Shown: positions 18,033-27,677 of the stretch, piece by piece
Layout: every line of letters begins with the position of its first letter
Position numbering within the stretch: position 1 is the stretch's first letter
Assembly: GCF_902833055.1 (NCBI RefSeq)
Contig: NZ_CADFEJ010000006.1
Coordinates: 230,757 to 294,756 of the forward strand
Length of the DNA: 64,000 nt
Direction of reading: 5' to 3'
From: Burkholderia territorii
GTDB lineage: Bacteria > Pseudomonadota > Gammaproteobacteria > Burkholderiales > Burkholderiaceae
Notes under the pieces: generated by a model
The model's database searches: none
Seen by the model: the letters and a program-made list of their open reading frames with translations, nothing else
What the model was told of the DNA's origin: nothing
Position numbers and translations under genes: made by a program

Positions 18033-18529
18033 TCCCGGTCCTTGCGCGCGCGCCGCGTGCCGGCTTGCGCTTGCCGCTGCGCGATCAGCTTGTCCGGGTT
18101 TTCGCCGGCGAGCCGCCGTTCGATGTAGTCGATGTCGTGCTGCAGTTCCTTGCGCAGCGCGACGGCCTCCTTCAGCTCACGCTGCACGGCCGCGATCCGC
18201 TTGTCGAGCGTGTCGATTTGCCCGGCAAGGCCCGAACGGATGTCGCGCAACGACGCGTCCGAATACCGACGCCGGCCGTCGCCCGTTTCTTCCAGCGGGC
18301 GCTTGAGCATCTCGGTGATGCCGTGTAGCGAAAAGCCGAGTGCGCGCAGCCGCAGGATGCGGGCGAAGCGCTCGAGATCGGCTTCGTCGTAAAGGCGATA
18401 GCGGCCGCCGCTGCGTGACGGCGTGACGAGCCCGCGCTCTTCGTAATACTTCAGTGTGCGAGGCGTGACGCCGAGCCGCGACGCGGCGTCGCTCACGGTC
18501 AGCAGCGAGGGGGAGGCATCGTTCGGCAT
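18029..18529 (-). CDS. MerR family transcriptional regulator of the MFS pump
   Basis: A 166-residue protein with the MerR helix-turn-helix (LTVSDAASRLGVTPRTLKYYEERGLV) at residues about 9-75, then a long coiled coil (about 100-150) and a basic tail. It has no cysteine, so it fits drug- or ligand-responsive rather than metal-responsive members. The ATG at 18529 is chosen because a TATAAT box and a palindromic operator lie immediately upstream; a longer reading from a TTG would put coding through that -10 box. It overlaps the downstream MFS gene by 4 bp, forming a regulator-pump operon. Confidence 0.88.
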   Translation of the reverse strand: MPNDASPSLLTVSDAASRLGVTPRTLKYYEERGLVTPSRSGGRYRLYDEADLERFARILRLRALGFSLHGITEMLKRPLEETGDGRRRYSDASLRDIRSGLAGQIDTLDKRIAAVQRELKEAVALRKELQHDIDYIERRLAGENPDKLIAQRQAQAGTRRARKDRE

Positions 18530-18565
18530 CGGAATCGCTGGGCTTCGGGAGGTGGCAATGGCGCG

Positions 18566-18599
18566 ATTATAGATCAACCTGTACGTTCACGTTCAGGTT
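18566..18599 (-). promoter_or_regulatory. Promoter and MerR operator of the merR-MFS operon
   Basis: A perfect TATAAT (minus strand, 18571-18566) lies just downstream of an imperfect 24-bp palindrome beginning AACCTG and ending CAGGTT (18599-18576) with two internal ACGT blocks. The AACCT-ACGT-ACGT-AGGTT layout is characteristic of MerR-family operators. A 19-bp spacer would put the -35 at CTGAAC inside the operator. Confidence 0.72.
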
Positions 18600-18605
18600 G
18601 AGATG

Positions 18606-18640
18606 AAAAAACGGCCGCCGGGCGACATGCGCGGGCGGCC
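18606..18640 (-). terminator. Terminator of rho
   Basis: GGCCGCC (18640-18634 read on the minus strand) pairs with GGCGGCC (18619-18613) and is followed by TTTTTT, 22 bp after the rho stop codon. It is a good intrinsic terminator that also insulates the merR promoter next to it. Confidence 0.8.
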
Positions 18641-18661
18641 ATTCGTTGCGGAGCGGGGCGA

Positions 18662-19924
18662 TCAGCCGCCGCGGCGCATCAGGTCGAAGAACTCGGAGTT
18701 GCTCTTCGTCTGGCGGATCTTGTCGAGCAGGAATTCCATCGCCTCGACTTCGTCCATGTCGTGGATGAACTTGCGCAGCACCCAGATCTTTTGAAGGATC
18801 TCGGGCTTGATCAGCATTTCTTCGCGGCGCGTGCCCGACTTGTTCAGGTTGATCGACGGATAGACGCGCTTTTCCGCGAGACGGCGCTCGAGGTGCACTT
18901 CCATGTTGCCGGTGCCCTTGAACTCTTCGTAGATCACGTCGTCCATGCGGCTGCCGGTTTCGATCAGCGCGGTGCCGATGATCGTCAGCGAGCCGCCTTC
19001 CTCGATGTTGCGCGCCGCGCCGAAGAAGCGCTTCGGGCGCTGCAGCGCGTTCGCGTCGACACCGCCGGTCAGCACCTTGCCCGACGCCGGGATCACGGTG
19101 TTGTATGCGCGTGCCAGACGCGTGATCGAGTCGAGCAGGATCACGACGTCGTGCTTCATTTCGACGAGGCGCTTGGCCTTCTCGATCACCATTTCGGCGA
19201 CCTGCACGTGACGCGTGGCCGGTTCGTCGAACGTCGACGCGATCACTTCGCCGGCGACCGAGCGCTGCATTTCGGTCACTTCCTCGGGGCGCTCGTCGAT
19301 CAGCAGCACGAACAGGATGACGTCCGGATGGTTCTGCTTGATCGCATGCGCGATGTGCTGGAGCATCACGGTCTTGCCCGACTTCGGCGACGCGACGAGC
19401 AGGCCGCGCTGGCCCTTGCCGATCGGCGCGATCATGTCGATGATGCGGCCCGTGACGTTTTCCTCGCCGCGCATTTCGCGTTCGAGCGACAGCGGCTTGT
19501 TCGGGTGCAGCGGCGTGAGGTTCTCGAACATGATCTTGTGTTTCGAGGCCTCGGGCGGCTGCCCGTTGACTTTGTCGACCTTCACCAGCGCGAAGTAGCG
19601 CTCGCCGTCCTTCGGCGTGCGGACTTCACCTTCGATGGTGTCGCCGGTGTGCAGGTTGAAGCGGCGGATCTGCGACGGGCTGATGTAGATGTCGTCGGTG
19701 CTCGCGAGGTACGACATTTCCGGCGAGCGCAGGAAGCCGAAACCGTCCGGCAGCACTTCGAGCGTGCCGTCGCCGAAGATCGTCTCTCCCGTCTTGGCGC
19801 GCTTTTTGAGAATGGCGAACATCAGCTCCTGCTTGCGCAGGCGGTTCGCGTTTTCGATCTCCAGGCCATTGGCCATTTCGATCAGTTCGGACACGTGCAG
19901 AGACTTGAGCTCGGATAAATGCAT
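18662..19924 (-). CDS. rho: Transcription termination factor Rho
   Basis: A 420-residue protein, the usual length. The N-terminal helix bundle ([18 protein letters not shown]), the cold-shock-type RNA-binding domain (about 48-120, [11 protein letters not shown]) and the RecA-like ATPase with P-loop SPKSGKT (about 178-184) and Walker B VILLDS are all present. The hexamer translocates along C-rich RNA and releases RNA polymerase. A TAGAAT -10 box about 100 bp upstream implies a leader of roughly 93 nt, where Rho autogenous attenuation is common; this was not tested. It lies downstream of trxA in the same direction. Confidence 0.99.
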   Translation of the reverse strand: MHLSELKSLHVSELIEMANGLEIENANRLRKQELMFAILKKRAKTGETIFGDGTLEVLPDGFGFLRSPEMSYLASTDDIYISPSQIRRFNLHTGDTIEGEVRTPKDGERYFALVKVDKVNGQPPEASKHKIMFENLTPLHPNKPLSLEREMRGEENVTGRIIDMIAPIGKGQRGLLVASPKSGKTVMLQHIAHAIKQNHPDVILFVLLIDERPEEVTEMQRSVAGEVIASTFDEPATRHVQVAEMVIEKAKRLVEMKHDVVILLDSITRLARAYNTVIPASGKVLTGGVDANALQRPKRFFGAARNIEEGGSLTIIGTALIETGSRMDDVIYEEFKGTGNMEVHLERRLAEKRVYPSINLNKSGTRREEMLIKPEILQKIWVLRKFIHDMDEVEAMEFLLDKIRQTKSNSEFFDLMRRGG

Positions 19925-20023
19925 ACGGAGAACCCGCCAGGGAGGAGAAGCGACGAAAAGAAATAAGGGAGGAGGGCGAGCGGAAGCGCTCTGAGACTTA
20001 ATGCGTCTTGTAGACGTTTTTTG

Positions 20024-20029
20024 ATTCTA
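20024..20029 (-). promoter_or_regulatory. Likely -10 box of rho
   Basis: TAGAAT on the minus strand; transcription would start near 20017, giving a leader of about 93 nt before the rho ATG. The leader contains a small hairpin CGTCT-ACA-AGACG and a pyrimidine-rich stretch before the ATG. No strong -35 is seen. Confidence 0.5.
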
Positions 20030-20073
20030 GCATACGCCGATTCGCGCCTGAGCGGCCGATCGGCGGCTTGACG

Positions 20074-20105
20074 GCGGACGTGTTGTCGGTTGACAACACG
20101 TCCGC
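20074..20105. other. Perfect 14-bp hairpin between trxA and rho
   Basis: GCGGACGTGTTGTC (20074-20087) pairs perfectly with GACAACACGTCCGC (20092-20105) around GGTT. It lies 13 bp past the trxA stop and upstream of the rho -10 box. There is no U-tract on either side, so it is not a standard intrinsic terminator; it may protect the trxA 3' end or be a protein-binding palindrome. Confidence 0.7.
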
Positions 20106-20118
20106 GCGACGGCCGGTA

Positions 20119-20445
20119 TTACAGGTGGCTGTCCAGGAATGCGGTGAGTTGCGACTTCGACAGCGCGCCGACCTTCTGCGCGGCGGCCGCGCCGTTCTTG
20201 AACAGGATCAGCGTCGGGATGCCGCGCACGCCGAATTTCGCGGGCGTTGCCTGGTTGTCGTCGACGTTGATCTTCGCGATCTGCAGCTTGTCGCCGTAGT
20301 CCTTCGCGACTTCGTCGAGGATCGGGGCGATCATCTTGCACGGGCCGCACCATTCGGCCCAGAAGTCGACGAGCACGGGCTTGTCGGATTTGACGACGTC
20401 CTGTTCGAACGATGCGTCGCTGATGTGTTTGATCTGTTCGCTCAT
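20119..20445 (-). CDS. trxA: Thioredoxin 1
   Basis: A 108-residue thioredoxin with the active site WCGPC (residues about 32-36) and the cis-proline segment RGIPTL. It is a cytosolic dithiol reductant for ribonucleotide reductase, PAPS reductase and others. GAGGT precedes the ATG. It lies upstream of rho, the usual order in proteobacteria. The promoter is probably within the 400 bp upstream; a TAATAT on the minus strand at 20603-20608 is a weak candidate. Confidence 0.98.
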   Translation of the reverse strand: MSEQIKHISDASFEQDVVKSDKPVLVDFWAEWCGPCKMIAPILDEVAKDYGDKLQIAKINVDDNQATPAKFGVRGIPTLILFKNGAAAAQKVGALSKSQLTAFLDSHL

Positions 20446-20784
20446 TGGGTCAATACCTCTTACGGTTCGGGGACTGCCTGCTCGGCGCGTTGCGGCGCTC
20501 CGGCGGCCTCGTCGGCTGCCGGCCGCTGCGGCAGGTCACTCCGCTCCCCGGAAGGAGGGGCGTAAGCGCTGCATGGCGCGGCTCGCGGGTCGTTCGGGCG
20601 TCATATTAGCCTAAATTGCTATCTGCTGCGGGCGGCGATAGTAGCCGCTACGCGAGTAGGGGTACGACGCGCCGTTCGACCACTGCCCTCCGAAGGTGGA
20701 GGCTGGCGTACGAAATACAAGAGACGCCGATGGTTGCGATACATCCGCAAGTTCGCGCCGGATCGGCCTGCCCGCAGCGCGTCG

Positions 20785-20818
20785 GTTTGTTCGATCTTTC
20801 GCGTTGTTGCGAACAAAC
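20785..20818. repeat. Inverted repeat upstream of the SRP RNA promoter
   Basis: GTTTGTTCG (20785-20793) and CGAACAAAC (20810-20818) are perfect 9-bp arms separated by 16 bp, ending 25 bp before the ffs -10 box. Position suggests an operator or activator site; no regulator can be named. Confidence 0.5.
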
Positions 20819-20843
20819 GGTCGCATTCGGGCAGAAGCGGTGA

Positions 20844-20849
20844 TAGAAT
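20844..20849 (+). promoter_or_regulatory. -10 box of ffs
   Basis: TAGAAT ends 5 nt before the first paired base of the SRP RNA at 20855, the right distance for the transcription start. The -35 is not obvious. Confidence 0.65.
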
Positions 20850-20854
20850 ATGCC

Positions 20855-20954
20855 GTGACGGGCCTCCTCGCATGGTGGGGCGGTGAACCTGGTCAGGTCG
20901 GGAACGAAGCAGCCACAATCGTTTTCCGCCAGTGCCGAGGGTCGGGCTCGTCAC
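20855..20954 (+). ncRNA. ffs: Signal recognition particle RNA (4.5S type)
   Basis: A roughly 100-nt RNA with the universal SRP domain IV: GGTCAGGTC, the GGAAC-type tetraloop region and GAAGCAGCCA (20890-20915). The ends GTGACGGGCC (20855 onward) and GGGCTCGTCAC (to 20954) pair to close the hairpin. It forms SRP with Ffh to target inner-membrane proteins to FtsY/SecYEG. A terminator hairpin follows. It sits just before dnaX. Ends are estimated from pairing, to within a few bases. Confidence 0.92.
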
Positions 20955-20962
20955 CTTCCTCT

Positions 20963-20986
20963 TGCCCCGTTCGCCGGGCATTTTTT
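20963..20986 (+). terminator. Terminator of ffs
   Basis: TGCCC (20963-20967) pairs with GGGCA (20976-20980) and is followed by TTTTTT. It lies 9 nt after the SRP RNA end and separates it from dnaX. Confidence 0.75.
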
Positions 20987-21070
20987 ATTTCTGCATCATT
21001 CTCCGTTGTTTCGTGCGCGTTGCCCGTTTTCGGCACCGTTTCGCGTGTCGGCGCGACGCAGCGTTACTGA

Positions 21071-21076
21071 TACAAT
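21071..21076 (+). promoter_or_regulatory. -10 box placed for a leaderless dnaX transcript
   Basis: TACAAT ends 6 nt before the dnaX ATG (21083), so transcription would start at or next to the start codon. No Shine-Dalgarno sequence lies between. The -35 is weak. Confidence 0.5.
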
Positions 21077-21082
21077 TTCCCG

Positions 21083-23440
21083 ATGACCTATCAAGTTCTC
21101 GCACGCAAGTGGCGTCCGAAGGATTTCGCTTCGCTCGTCGGCCAGGAGCACGTCGTCAGGGCGCTCACGCACGCGCTCGACGGCGGGCGTCTCCATCACG
21201 CCTATCTGTTTACCGGAACCCGCGGCGTCGGCAAGACGACGCTGTCGCGGATCTTCGCGAAGGCGCTCAACTGTGAAACCGGCGTCACGTCGCAGCCGTG
21301 CGGCGTGTGCCGTGCGTGCCGCGAGATCGACGAAGGCCGCTTCGTCGATTACGTCGAAATGGATGCGGCGAGCAACCGCGGCGTCGACGAAATGGCCGCG
21401 CTGCTCGAGCGCGCGGTGTACGCGCCCGTCGATGCGCGCTTCAAGGTCTACATGATCGACGAAGTGCACATGCTGACGAATCACGCGTTCAACGCGATGC
21501 TGAAGACGCTCGAGGAGCCGCCGCCGCACGTCAAGTTCATCCTCGCGACCACCGACCCGCAGAAGATTCCCGTCACCGTGCTGTCGCGCTGCCTGCAGTT
21601 CAACCTGAAGCAGATGCCGGCCGGGCACATCGTGTCGCATCTCGAGCGCATCCTCGGCGAAGAGCGGATCTCGTTCGAGCAGCAGGCGCTGCGCCTGCTC
21701 GCGCGTGCCGCCCAGGGCAGCATGCGCGATGCGCTGTCGCTGACCGATCAGGCGATCGCCTATTCGGCCAACGAAGTGACCGAAGCGGCCGTGTCGGGCA
21801 TGCTCGGCGCGCTCGACCAGACCTACATGGTGCGCCTGCTCGATGCGCTCGCGGCCGCCAATGGCCCGGAGATTCTCGCGATCGCCGACGAGATGTCGCT
21901 GCGCAGCCTGTCCTTTTCCACCGCGTTGCAGGATCTTGCGAGCCTGCTGCACCGGATCGCGTGGGCGCAGTTCGCACCGGGCTCGGTCCTCGACGAATGG
22001 CCGGAAGCGGCCGACCTGCGCCGCTTCGCGGAGACGCTGAGCCCCGAGCAGGTGCAGCTGTTCTATCAGATCGCGACGGTCGGACGCGCGGAGCTCGGCC
22101 TCGCGCCGGACGAATACGCCGGCTTCACGATGACGTTGCTGCGGATGCTCGCGTTCGAGCCGACCGTCGGCACCGGCACCGGCAGTGCGCCGGGCGGTCA
22201 GTCGGCCGTGCCGCGTGCCGCAACTGCACCTGCGCCGCGCGTGGCTGCGGCCGCGTCGGCGGCACCCAAGCCGTCTTCCGTGCCGGCAGCCGCCGAGCCC
22301 GCAGCACGCCCGCAAGCGGCCGCGCCGGTTACGCCGGCCGTTCCGGTCGCTGCGGTTGCGCGTGCGTCCGGCGATGCAGCGGCTTCGCCTGCTGCGCAGC
22401 CTGTCCCGACGCAGGCTGCGCCTGCTGCCGCAGCGCCGGTCGCGCCGCAGCCGGAAGCGGCCCCGGCGCCGCAGGCGGCGCCGGCAAGCGATGCGCTGCC
22501 CGCCGTCCGCAACGAACCCGAAGCGCCTGCCGCCGCCAAGCGCAACGACGAACCGGCCCCGGCTGCCGAACCGGCGCCGCGTGCTGGCCCGGCCGAGCCG
22601 GCCGTGCGCCCGGCGGCCCGTGGCGGTGCGGCCGCCGCACTCGACGTGCTGCGCAATGCCGGCATGCGCGTGTCGTCCGACCGCTCGCGGGCGGGCGTCG
22701 CGCCGAAACCGGCGGCGGCCCCGCCGGCCGCTGAGAAACCGGCGGCATCGCGACCCGCCGTGCAGGTGCCGACGCCGCGCGCTGCGGCCCGCGCGCCGCA
22801 GCCGGCCGACACGCGTCAGGCCCCGCCGCCGTGGGAAGACATCCCGCCGGACGAATACGTGCCGCTCAGCGCGGACGAGATGTTCGGCGGCGCGGCGGAC
22901 GACGGCTTCGTGCCCGTGTTCGACAGCGGCCCCGACGACGTGCGCATTGCGCCGAAGCCGGCGGAGGCGCGCCCGTCCGCGCCGGTCGACACGCGTCCGC
23001 TGCCGCCCGCGATCGCGCTCGATCCGGTCGGCTTCGACGGCGAATGGCCGGCGCTGGCCGCGCGGTTGCCGCTGAAGGGCGTCGCGTATCAGCTCGCGTT
23101 CAACAGCGAACTGACGGCCGTCGACGCGACGACGTTGAAACTGTCCGTGCCGGTGCCGCAGTATGCGGACGCCGCCCAGGTCGCGAAGCTGAAGGCCGCC
23201 CTGGCCGACGCGCTCGGCAAGCCCGTCGAGGTCGCGGTCGAGGTCGGGCCCGCGCGGCGCACCGCGGCGGCGCTCGACGCGGCCGCGCGGGCGGCACGCC
23301 AGCGCGAGGCCGAGCAGGACATCCATGGCGATCCGTTCGTCCAGCAACTCGTGCGTGACTTCGGTGCGCGCATCGTCGAAGGCTCGGTGCGGCCGCTCGC
23401 CGATTCGGCGCCGGACGGCACGCCGCCGACGCTGCATTGA
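21083..23440 (+). CDS. dnaX: DNA polymerase III subunit gamma/tau
   Basis: A 785-residue clamp-loader subunit. Residues 1-360 form the AAA+ ATPase with P-loop GTRGVGKTT (about 45-53), a four-cysteine zinc module ([16 protein letters not shown]) and Walker B MIDEVHM. A long Ala/Pro-rich low-complexity region follows (about 370-620), then a C-terminal tau-like domain (about 640-785) that would bind the polymerase alpha subunit. No run of six adenines or similar slippery site is present in the gene, so gamma by -1 frameshifting as in E. coli is not evident. It is first in the dnaX-ybaB-recR unit. Confidence 0.97.
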   Translation: MTYQVLARKWRPKDFASLVGQEHVVRALTHALDGGRLHHAYLFTGTRGVGKTTLSRIFAKALNCETGVTSQPCGVCRACREIDEGRFVDYVEMDAASNRGVDEMAALLERAVYAPVDARFKVYMIDEVHMLTNHAFNAMLKTLEEPPPHVKFILATTDPQKIPVTVLSRCLQFNLKQMPAGHIVSHLERILGEERISFEQQALRLLARAAQGSMRDALSLTDQAIAYSANEVTEAAVSGMLGALDQTYMVRLLDALAAANGPEILAIADEMSLRSLSFSTALQDLASLLHRIAWAQFAPGSVLDEWPEAADLRRFAETLSPEQVQLFYQIATVGRAELGLAPDEYAGFTMTLLRMLAFEPTVGTGTGSAPGGQSAVPRAATAPAPRVAAAASAAPKPSSVPAAAEPAARPQAAAPVTPAVPVAAVARASGDAAASPAAQPVPTQAAPAAAAPVAPQPEAAPAPQAAPASDALPAVRNEPEAPAAAKRNDEPAPAAEPAPRAGPAEPAVRPAARGGAAAALDVLRNAGMRVSSDRSRAGVAPKPAAAPPAAEKPAASRPAVQVPTPRAAARAPQPADTRQAPPPWEDIPPDEYVPLSADEMFGGAADDGFVPVFDSGPDDVRIAPKPAEARPSAPVDTRPLPPAIALDPVGFDGEWPALAARLPLKGVAYQLAFNSELTAVDATTLKLSVPVPQYADAAQVAKLKAALADALGKPVEVAVEVGPARRTAAALDAAARAARQREAEQDIHGDPFVQQLVRDFGARIVEGSVRPLADSAPDGTPPTLH

Positions 23441-23534
23441 ACGAATCGCACCGCGACAGGCACAATCACGCCCGCACACATTGACCGGCACGCGCCGCGT
23501 GCCGGTTTTCACACGATCAAGAAGGAGTATTCCC

Positions 23535-23861
23535 ATGTTGAAAGGCAACCTCGCCGGACTGATGAAGCAAGCGCAGCAAATGCAGGAAAACATGAAGAAG
23601 ATGCAGGAGCAGCTTGCGCAGATCGAAGTCGAAGGGCAGTCGGGTGCGGGCCTCGTCAAGGTGACGATGACCTGCCGTAACGAAGTGCGTCGCGTGGCGA
23701 TCGACCCGAGCCTGCTCGCGGACGACAAGGACATGCTCGAGGATCTGGTCGCGGCCGCGTTCAACGATGCCGTGCGCAAGGCCGAGGCGACGTCGCAGGA
23801 AAAGATGAGCGGCATGACGTCGGGCCTGCCGCTGCCCCCGGGCTTCAAGCTGCCGTTCTGA
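23535..23861 (+). CDS. ybaB: YbaB/EbfC family nucleoid-associated protein
   Basis: A 108-residue protein ([34 protein letters not shown]) with the N-terminal helical tweezer arm and central beta core of YbaB/EbfC, a DNA-binding dimer. The ATG at 23535 has AAGGAG upstream; an earlier frame extension overlaps the end of dnaX and lacks family similarity. The order dnaX-ybaB-recR is conserved across proteobacteria. Its exact role in nucleoid organisation or recombination is unsettled. Confidence 0.96.
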   Translation: MLKGNLAGLMKQAQQMQENMKKMQEQLAQIEVEGQSGAGLVKVTMTCRNEVRRVAIDPSLLADDKDMLEDLVAAAFNDAVRKAEATSQEKMSGMTSGLPLPPGFKLPF

Positions 23862-23910
23862 GCGCAGCGTCCGTTCAGCCCGATCCGTTCGTTCAGCTTT
23901 CAGCCGCCGT

Positions 23911-24507
23911 ATGAAACAGCCGTCCGCCCTGTCAGCGCTCGTCGAAGCGCTGCGCGTATTGCCCGGCGTCGGGCCGAAGTCCGCGCAGCGCATGGCGTAC
24001 CACCTGATGCAGCACGATCGGGAGGGCGCGGAGCGGCTCGGCCGGTCGCTGCTGTTCGCGACCGAGCACCTGCAGCACTGCGAGAAGTGCAACACGTTCA
24101 CGGAAGCGCAGATCTGCGAGGTGTGCAGCGACGAGGAGCGTGATCCGACGCTGCTGTGCGTCGTCGAAACGCCGGCCGACCAGATCATGCTCGAGCAGAC
24201 GATGACGTATCGCGGGCTGTACTTCGTGTTGATGGGGCGGCTCAGCCCGCTCGACGGAATCGGTCCGAAGGAAATCCATTTCGATCGTCTCGTGCGGCGC
24301 GCGTCCGACGGGATCGTCAAGGAGGTCGTGCTCGCGACCAACTTCACGAACGAGGGCGAGGCCACCGCGCACTACCTCGGCCAGACGCTGAAGGCACGCG
24401 GGCTGGCGGTCACGCGCCTCGCGCGCGGCGTGCCGGTGGGCGGCGAGCTCGAATACGTCGACGCGGGCACGATCGCCCGCGCGATGCTCGACCGCCGGAC
24501 GATCTAA
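23911..24507 (+). CDS. recR: Recombination mediator protein RecR
   Basis: A 198-residue protein, the family length. It has the N-terminal helix-hairpin-helix ([20 protein letters not shown]), the zinc finger CEKC...CEVC (about residues 57-72), a Toprim domain (about 80-175) and the Walker-like C-terminal segment. RecR works with RecO (and RecF) to load RecA on gapped DNA coated with SSB. No clear ribosome site precedes the ATG. Last gene of the dnaX unit. Confidence 0.98.
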   Translation: MKQPSALSALVEALRVLPGVGPKSAQRMAYHLMQHDREGAERLGRSLLFATEHLQHCEKCNTFTEAQICEVCSDEERDPTLLCVVETPADQIMLEQTMTYRGLYFVLMGRLSPLDGIGPKEIHFDRLVRRASDGIVKEVVLATNFTNEGEATAHYLGQTLKARGLAVTRLARGVPVGGELEYVDAGTIARAMLDRRTI

Positions 24508-24555
24508 GCCGGGCGCCGCCGGCCGGCGGCGCCGTTCCTCATGTCAGGGAGACAC

Positions 24556-25761
24556 ATGAGCACCAGCCAGGGCCCCCTCGCGGGCGTCAAAGTGCTCGAA
24601 TTCGGGACGCTGATCGCGGGGCCGTTCGCGTCGCGCCTCTTTGCCGAATTCGGCGCGGAAGTCATCAAGATCGAGGATCCGAATGGCGGCGACCCGCTGC
24701 GCAAGTGGCGCAAGCTGTATCCGGAGCAGGGCGGCACGTCGCTGTGGTGGTCGGTCCAGGCGCGCAACAAGAAATCGGTCACGCTCAACCTGAAATCCGA
24801 TGCAGGCAAGACGATCGCGCGGCAACTCGCGCGCGAGGCCGATATCGTGATCGAAAACTTCCGCCCGGGGCTGCTCGAGAAGCTCGGCCTCGGCTACGAC
24901 GTGCTGTCGGCCGACAACTCCGGTCTCGTGATGGTGCGCCTGTCCGGCTACGGGCAGACGGGCCCCTACCGCGACCGCCCGGGGTTCGGCGCGATTGCCG
25001 AATCGATGGGCGGGTTGCGTCACATCACCGGTTATCCCGACCTGCCGCCGCCGCGCATCGGCATCTCGATCGGCGACTCGATCGCCGCGCTGCACGGCGT
25101 GATCGGCGGGCTGATGGCACTTCACCACCGCAAGGTGAATGGCGGCGCGGGGCAGGTGGTCGACGTTGCGCTGTATGAAGCGGTGTTCAACATGATGGAA
25201 AGCGTGGTGCCCGAGTACGGCGTGTACGGGATGGTGCGCGAGCGCACCGGCGCGTCGCTGCCGGGCATCGTGCCGTCGAACACTTACGCGTGCCGCGACG
25301 GCAGCATCGTGATCGGCGGCAACAGCGACCCGATCTTCAAGCGGCTGATGAAGGCGATCGAGCGCGACGACCTCGCCGGCGATCCGGCGCTTGCAAGCAA
25401 CGACGGACGCGTGCCGCGCACCCGGGAAATCGACGATGCGATCGCCGCGTGGCTCGCACCGCGCACGATCGACGAGGCGCTCGTCGTGCTCAACGCGGCG
25501 GACGTGCCGGCCGGGCGCATCTACAGCGCTGCTGACATGTTCACCGATCCGCAGTTCGTCGCGAGGCAGATGATCCAGCGTTTCAAGCTGGCCGACGGCA
25601 CCGACATTCCGCTGCCGAACATCACGCCGAAGCTCTCCGACACGCCGGGCGAAACGCGCTGGCTCGGGCCCGAGCTCGGCGCGCATACGGACGAGGTGCT
25701 GCGTGGCCTCGGCTACGACGCGCAGCAGATTGCCGCGCTGCGTGAGGCTGGCGCGATCTGA
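24556..25761 (+). CDS. Class III (CaiB/BaiF) acyl-CoA transferase
   Basis: A 401-residue CoA-transferase: the N-terminal [31 protein letters not shown], the [15 protein letters not shown] segment, ENFRPG and the catalytic aspartate region SIGDSIAAL (about residue 170) are family hallmarks. These enzymes move CoA between carboxylic acids through an aspartyl-CoA anhydride. The acyl pair (succinyl, malyl, oxalyl, crotonobetainyl and so on) cannot be told. The ATG at 24556 has AGGGAGA 5 nt upstream. It stands between recR and surE with no metabolic neighbours. Confidence 0.9.
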   Translation: MSTSQGPLAGVKVLEFGTLIAGPFASRLFAEFGAEVIKIEDPNGGDPLRKWRKLYPEQGGTSLWWSVQARNKKSVTLNLKSDAGKTIARQLAREADIVIENFRPGLLEKLGLGYDVLSADNSGLVMVRLSGYGQTGPYRDRPGFGAIAESMGGLRHITGYPDLPPPRIGISIGDSIAALHGVIGGLMALHHRKVNGGAGQVVDVALYEAVFNMMESVVPEYGVYGMVRERTGASLPGIVPSNTYACRDGSIVIGGNSDPIFKRLMKAIERDDLAGDPALASNDGRVPRTREIDDAIAAWLAPRTIDEALVVLNAADVPAGRIYSAADMFTDPQFVARQMIQRFKLADGTDIPLPNITPKLSDTPGETRWLGPELGAHTDEVLRGLGYDAQQIAALREAGAI

Positions 25762-25972
25762 GTGTGACGAGGCCGGGCGCGTCGCGCCGGGCTTTCGCGA
25801 GACGGCGTCTCCGGAGAGGCAACCCTTCGGGCCGGAAAACGCAGGCCGGCGCAACGTCGTCTCGCACGCGCGCAACGCCGGCCCGCAATGCGGCGGCGCA
25901 CCGCGCGCACGTCGTGCGTTTCGGCCTGCGCGCAGCCGCCGGACTGTCGCTCTCGCGCCATCTTTCCTCGGT

Positions 25973-25978
25973 TACAAT
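25973..25978 (+). promoter_or_regulatory. -10 box placed for a leaderless surE transcript
   Basis: TACAAT ends 6 nt before the surE ATG (25985), so the transcript would begin at or beside the start codon. No Shine-Dalgarno is visible between them and no clear -35 lies at 16-18 bp. Confidence 0.5.
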
Positions 25979-25984
25979 CGCCGG

Positions 25985-26746
25985 ATGCGAATCCTACTCA
26001 GCAACGACGACGGCTATCTCGCCCCCGGTCTCGCCGCGCTCAGCGACGCGCTGCAGCCGCTGGCCGACCTCACGGTGATCGCGCCCGAGCAGAACTGCAG
26101 CGGCGCATCGAATTCCCTCACGCTGTCGCGGCCGCTGTCGGTGCAGCGCGCGGCGAATACGGGTTTCTTCTACGTGAACGGCACGCCCACCGATTCGGTG
26201 CACGTCGCGTTGACGGGGATGGCCGACGCGAGGCCGGACCTCGTCGTGTCCGGGATCAACAACGGCCAGAACATGGGCGAAGACACGCTCTATTCAGGGA
26301 CAGTTGCAGCCGCCACCGAAGGCATCATGTTCGGCGTGCCGGCCATCGCGTTTTCGCTGGCCGACAAGGGCTGGGCGCATCTGGCGGATGCGGCGCGCGT
26401 CGCCGCGGAAATCGTCGAACACTATCTTGCGCATCCGCTGCCCGGTCATCCGTTGCTGAACGTCAATATTCCGAATCTGCCGTACGACGAACTGAAAGGC
26501 TGGCAGGTCACGCGTCTCGGCAAGCGTCACCCGTCCCAGCCGGTGATTCGCCAGACCGACCCGCGCGGCGAGCCAATCTACTGGATCGGTGCCGCGGGTG
26601 CGGCGCTGGACGCGAGCGAGGGCACTGATTTTCACGCCGTCGCAAACGGTTTCGTATCGATCACGCCACTGCAACTCGATCTCACGCATACGCAAATGCT
26701 GCCTGCAACGCGCGAATGGGCGCGTGCAGGAGGGCGGGCTTCATGA
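25985..26746 (+). CDS. surE: 5'/3'-nucleotidase SurE
   Basis: A 253-residue nucleotidase with the signature [16 protein letters not shown] (metal-binding DD at residues 8-9), NSLTLS and [22 protein letters not shown] (conserved Asn metal ligand). SurE removes phosphate from nucleoside monophosphates and short polyphosphates and supports stationary-phase survival. It heads the surE-pcm-nlpD-rpoS stationary-phase cluster and overlaps pcm by the ATGA of the stop/start. The ATG at 25985 gives the family N-terminus. Confidence 0.98.
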   Translation: MRILLSNDDGYLAPGLAALSDALQPLADLTVIAPEQNCSGASNSLTLSRPLSVQRAANTGFFYVNGTPTDSVHVALTGMADARPDLVVSGINNGQNMGEDTLYSGTVAAATEGIMFGVPAIAFSLADKGWAHLADAARVAAEIVEHYLAHPLPGHPLLNVNIPNLPYDELKGWQVTRLGKRHPSQPVIRQTDPRGEPIYWIGAAGAALDASEGTDFHAVANGFVSITPLQLDLTHTQMLPATREWARAGGRAS

Positions 26747-27672
26747 GCGGCGAGCGCGCGAAGCGGTTTCCGCTCGCGCTCGAAGATCTCAAGCGAGCGC
26801 CACGCAAATCGGAAGGTCGGGCCGGCGATCGCCATGCGGCGGGCGTGGTGGCGAAGGCCGTCGACAAGTCCGCCGCCGTGCCGAAACCCGTGGCGGTGAA
26901 GGCCGGCATGGCCCGCACGGTGTCCGGCACGACCACCGCGAAGCCTGCGAGCGCGCCGAAACCGACCGCGCCGAAGCCCGCGATGCCCAAGCCGGCCGCG
27001 CCGAGCGTCGCGCCGGCCGGTACGTTCGCGCTGACGTCGGAACGTGTGCGCGAGCGCATGGTCGAACGCCTGCGCGCGAACGGCGTCACCGACGCGCGCG
27101 TGCTGGATGCGATGGCCGCGGTGCCGCGCCACATGTTCGTGGATCCCGGGCTCGCGACGCAGGCGTACGAGGATGCCGCGCTGCCGATCGGCCACCAGCA
27201 AACGATTTCAAAGCCGTCGGTCGTCGCGCGCATGATCGAGCTCGCGATGGCCGGCCGCACGCTTGAGCGCGTGCTCGAGATCGGCACCGGTTGCGGCTAC
27301 CAGGCCGCGGTGCTCAGTCACGTGGCGCGCGACGTGTATTCGATTGAACGCATCAAGCCGCTCTACGAGCGCGCGAAGCTGAACCTGCGGCCGCTGCGCG
27401 TGCCGAACATCCGTCTGCATTACGGCGACGGGCGTGTCGGCCTGCCGGCAGCGGGCCCGTTCGACGCGATCGTGATCGCGGCGGCGGGGCTCGACGTGCC
27501 GCAGGCGTTGCTCGAGCAGCTCGCGATCGGCGGGCGGCTCGTCGCGCCGGTCGGCGCGCAGAGCGGGCAGCCCCAGGTGCTGACGCTCGTCGAGCGCGTC
27601 GCGCACGCGCAATGGCGGGAGTCGCGGCTTGATCGCGTTTTCTTTGTCCCTTTAAAATCCGGAGTGATTTGA
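26743..27672 (+). CDS. pcm: Protein-L-isoaspartate O-methyltransferase with N-terminal extension
   Basis: A 309-residue protein against about 210 in E. coli. Residues about 100-309 are the enzyme: [16 protein letters not shown], the PRHMFVDP segment and SAM-binding [15 protein letters not shown] (about 185-200). It methylates abnormal isoaspartyl residues for repair. The first 100 residues are an extra Lys/Pro/Ala-rich region with repeated PKP units and no predicted fold. The ATG at 26743 overlaps the surE stop. The downstream nlpD starts 5 bp after the stop. Confidence 0.96.
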   Translation: MSGERAKRFPLALEDLKRAPRKSEGRAGDRHAAGVVAKAVDKSAAVPKPVAVKAGMARTVSGTTTAKPASAPKPTAPKPAMPKPAAPSVAPAGTFALTSERVRERMVERLRANGVTDARVLDAMAAVPRHMFVDPGLATQAYEDAALPIGHQQTISKPSVVARMIELAMAGRTLERVLEIGTGCGYQAAVLSHVARDVYSIERIKPLYERAKLNLRPLRVPNIRLHYGDGRVGLPAAGPFDAIVIAAAGLDVPQALLEQLAIGGRLVAPVGAQSGQPQVLTLVERVAHAQWRESRLDRVFFVPLKSGVI

Positions 27673-27677
27673 AACCG

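Larger units (their letters stand above)
20446..20854. other. trxA-ffs intergenic region
   Basis: About 410 bp with no credible gene; small open frames here lack ribosome sites and family features. Contents seen: a possible trxA -10 (minus strand, 20603-20608), a 9-bp inverted repeat GTTTGTTCG...CGAACAAAC at 20785-20818, and the ffs -10 TAGAAT (20844-20849). Confidence 0.6.

Noticed and set aside
20611..20826. 71-codon minus-strand frame between trxA and ffs
   Set aside because: No ribosome site, odd composition and no similarity to known small proteins.
20996..23848. 950-codon open frame antisense to dnaX
   Set aside because: It is a mirror of the GC-rich dnaX/ybaB coding frames: it lacks family motifs, is rich in Arg/His/Gly, and has no ribosome site.
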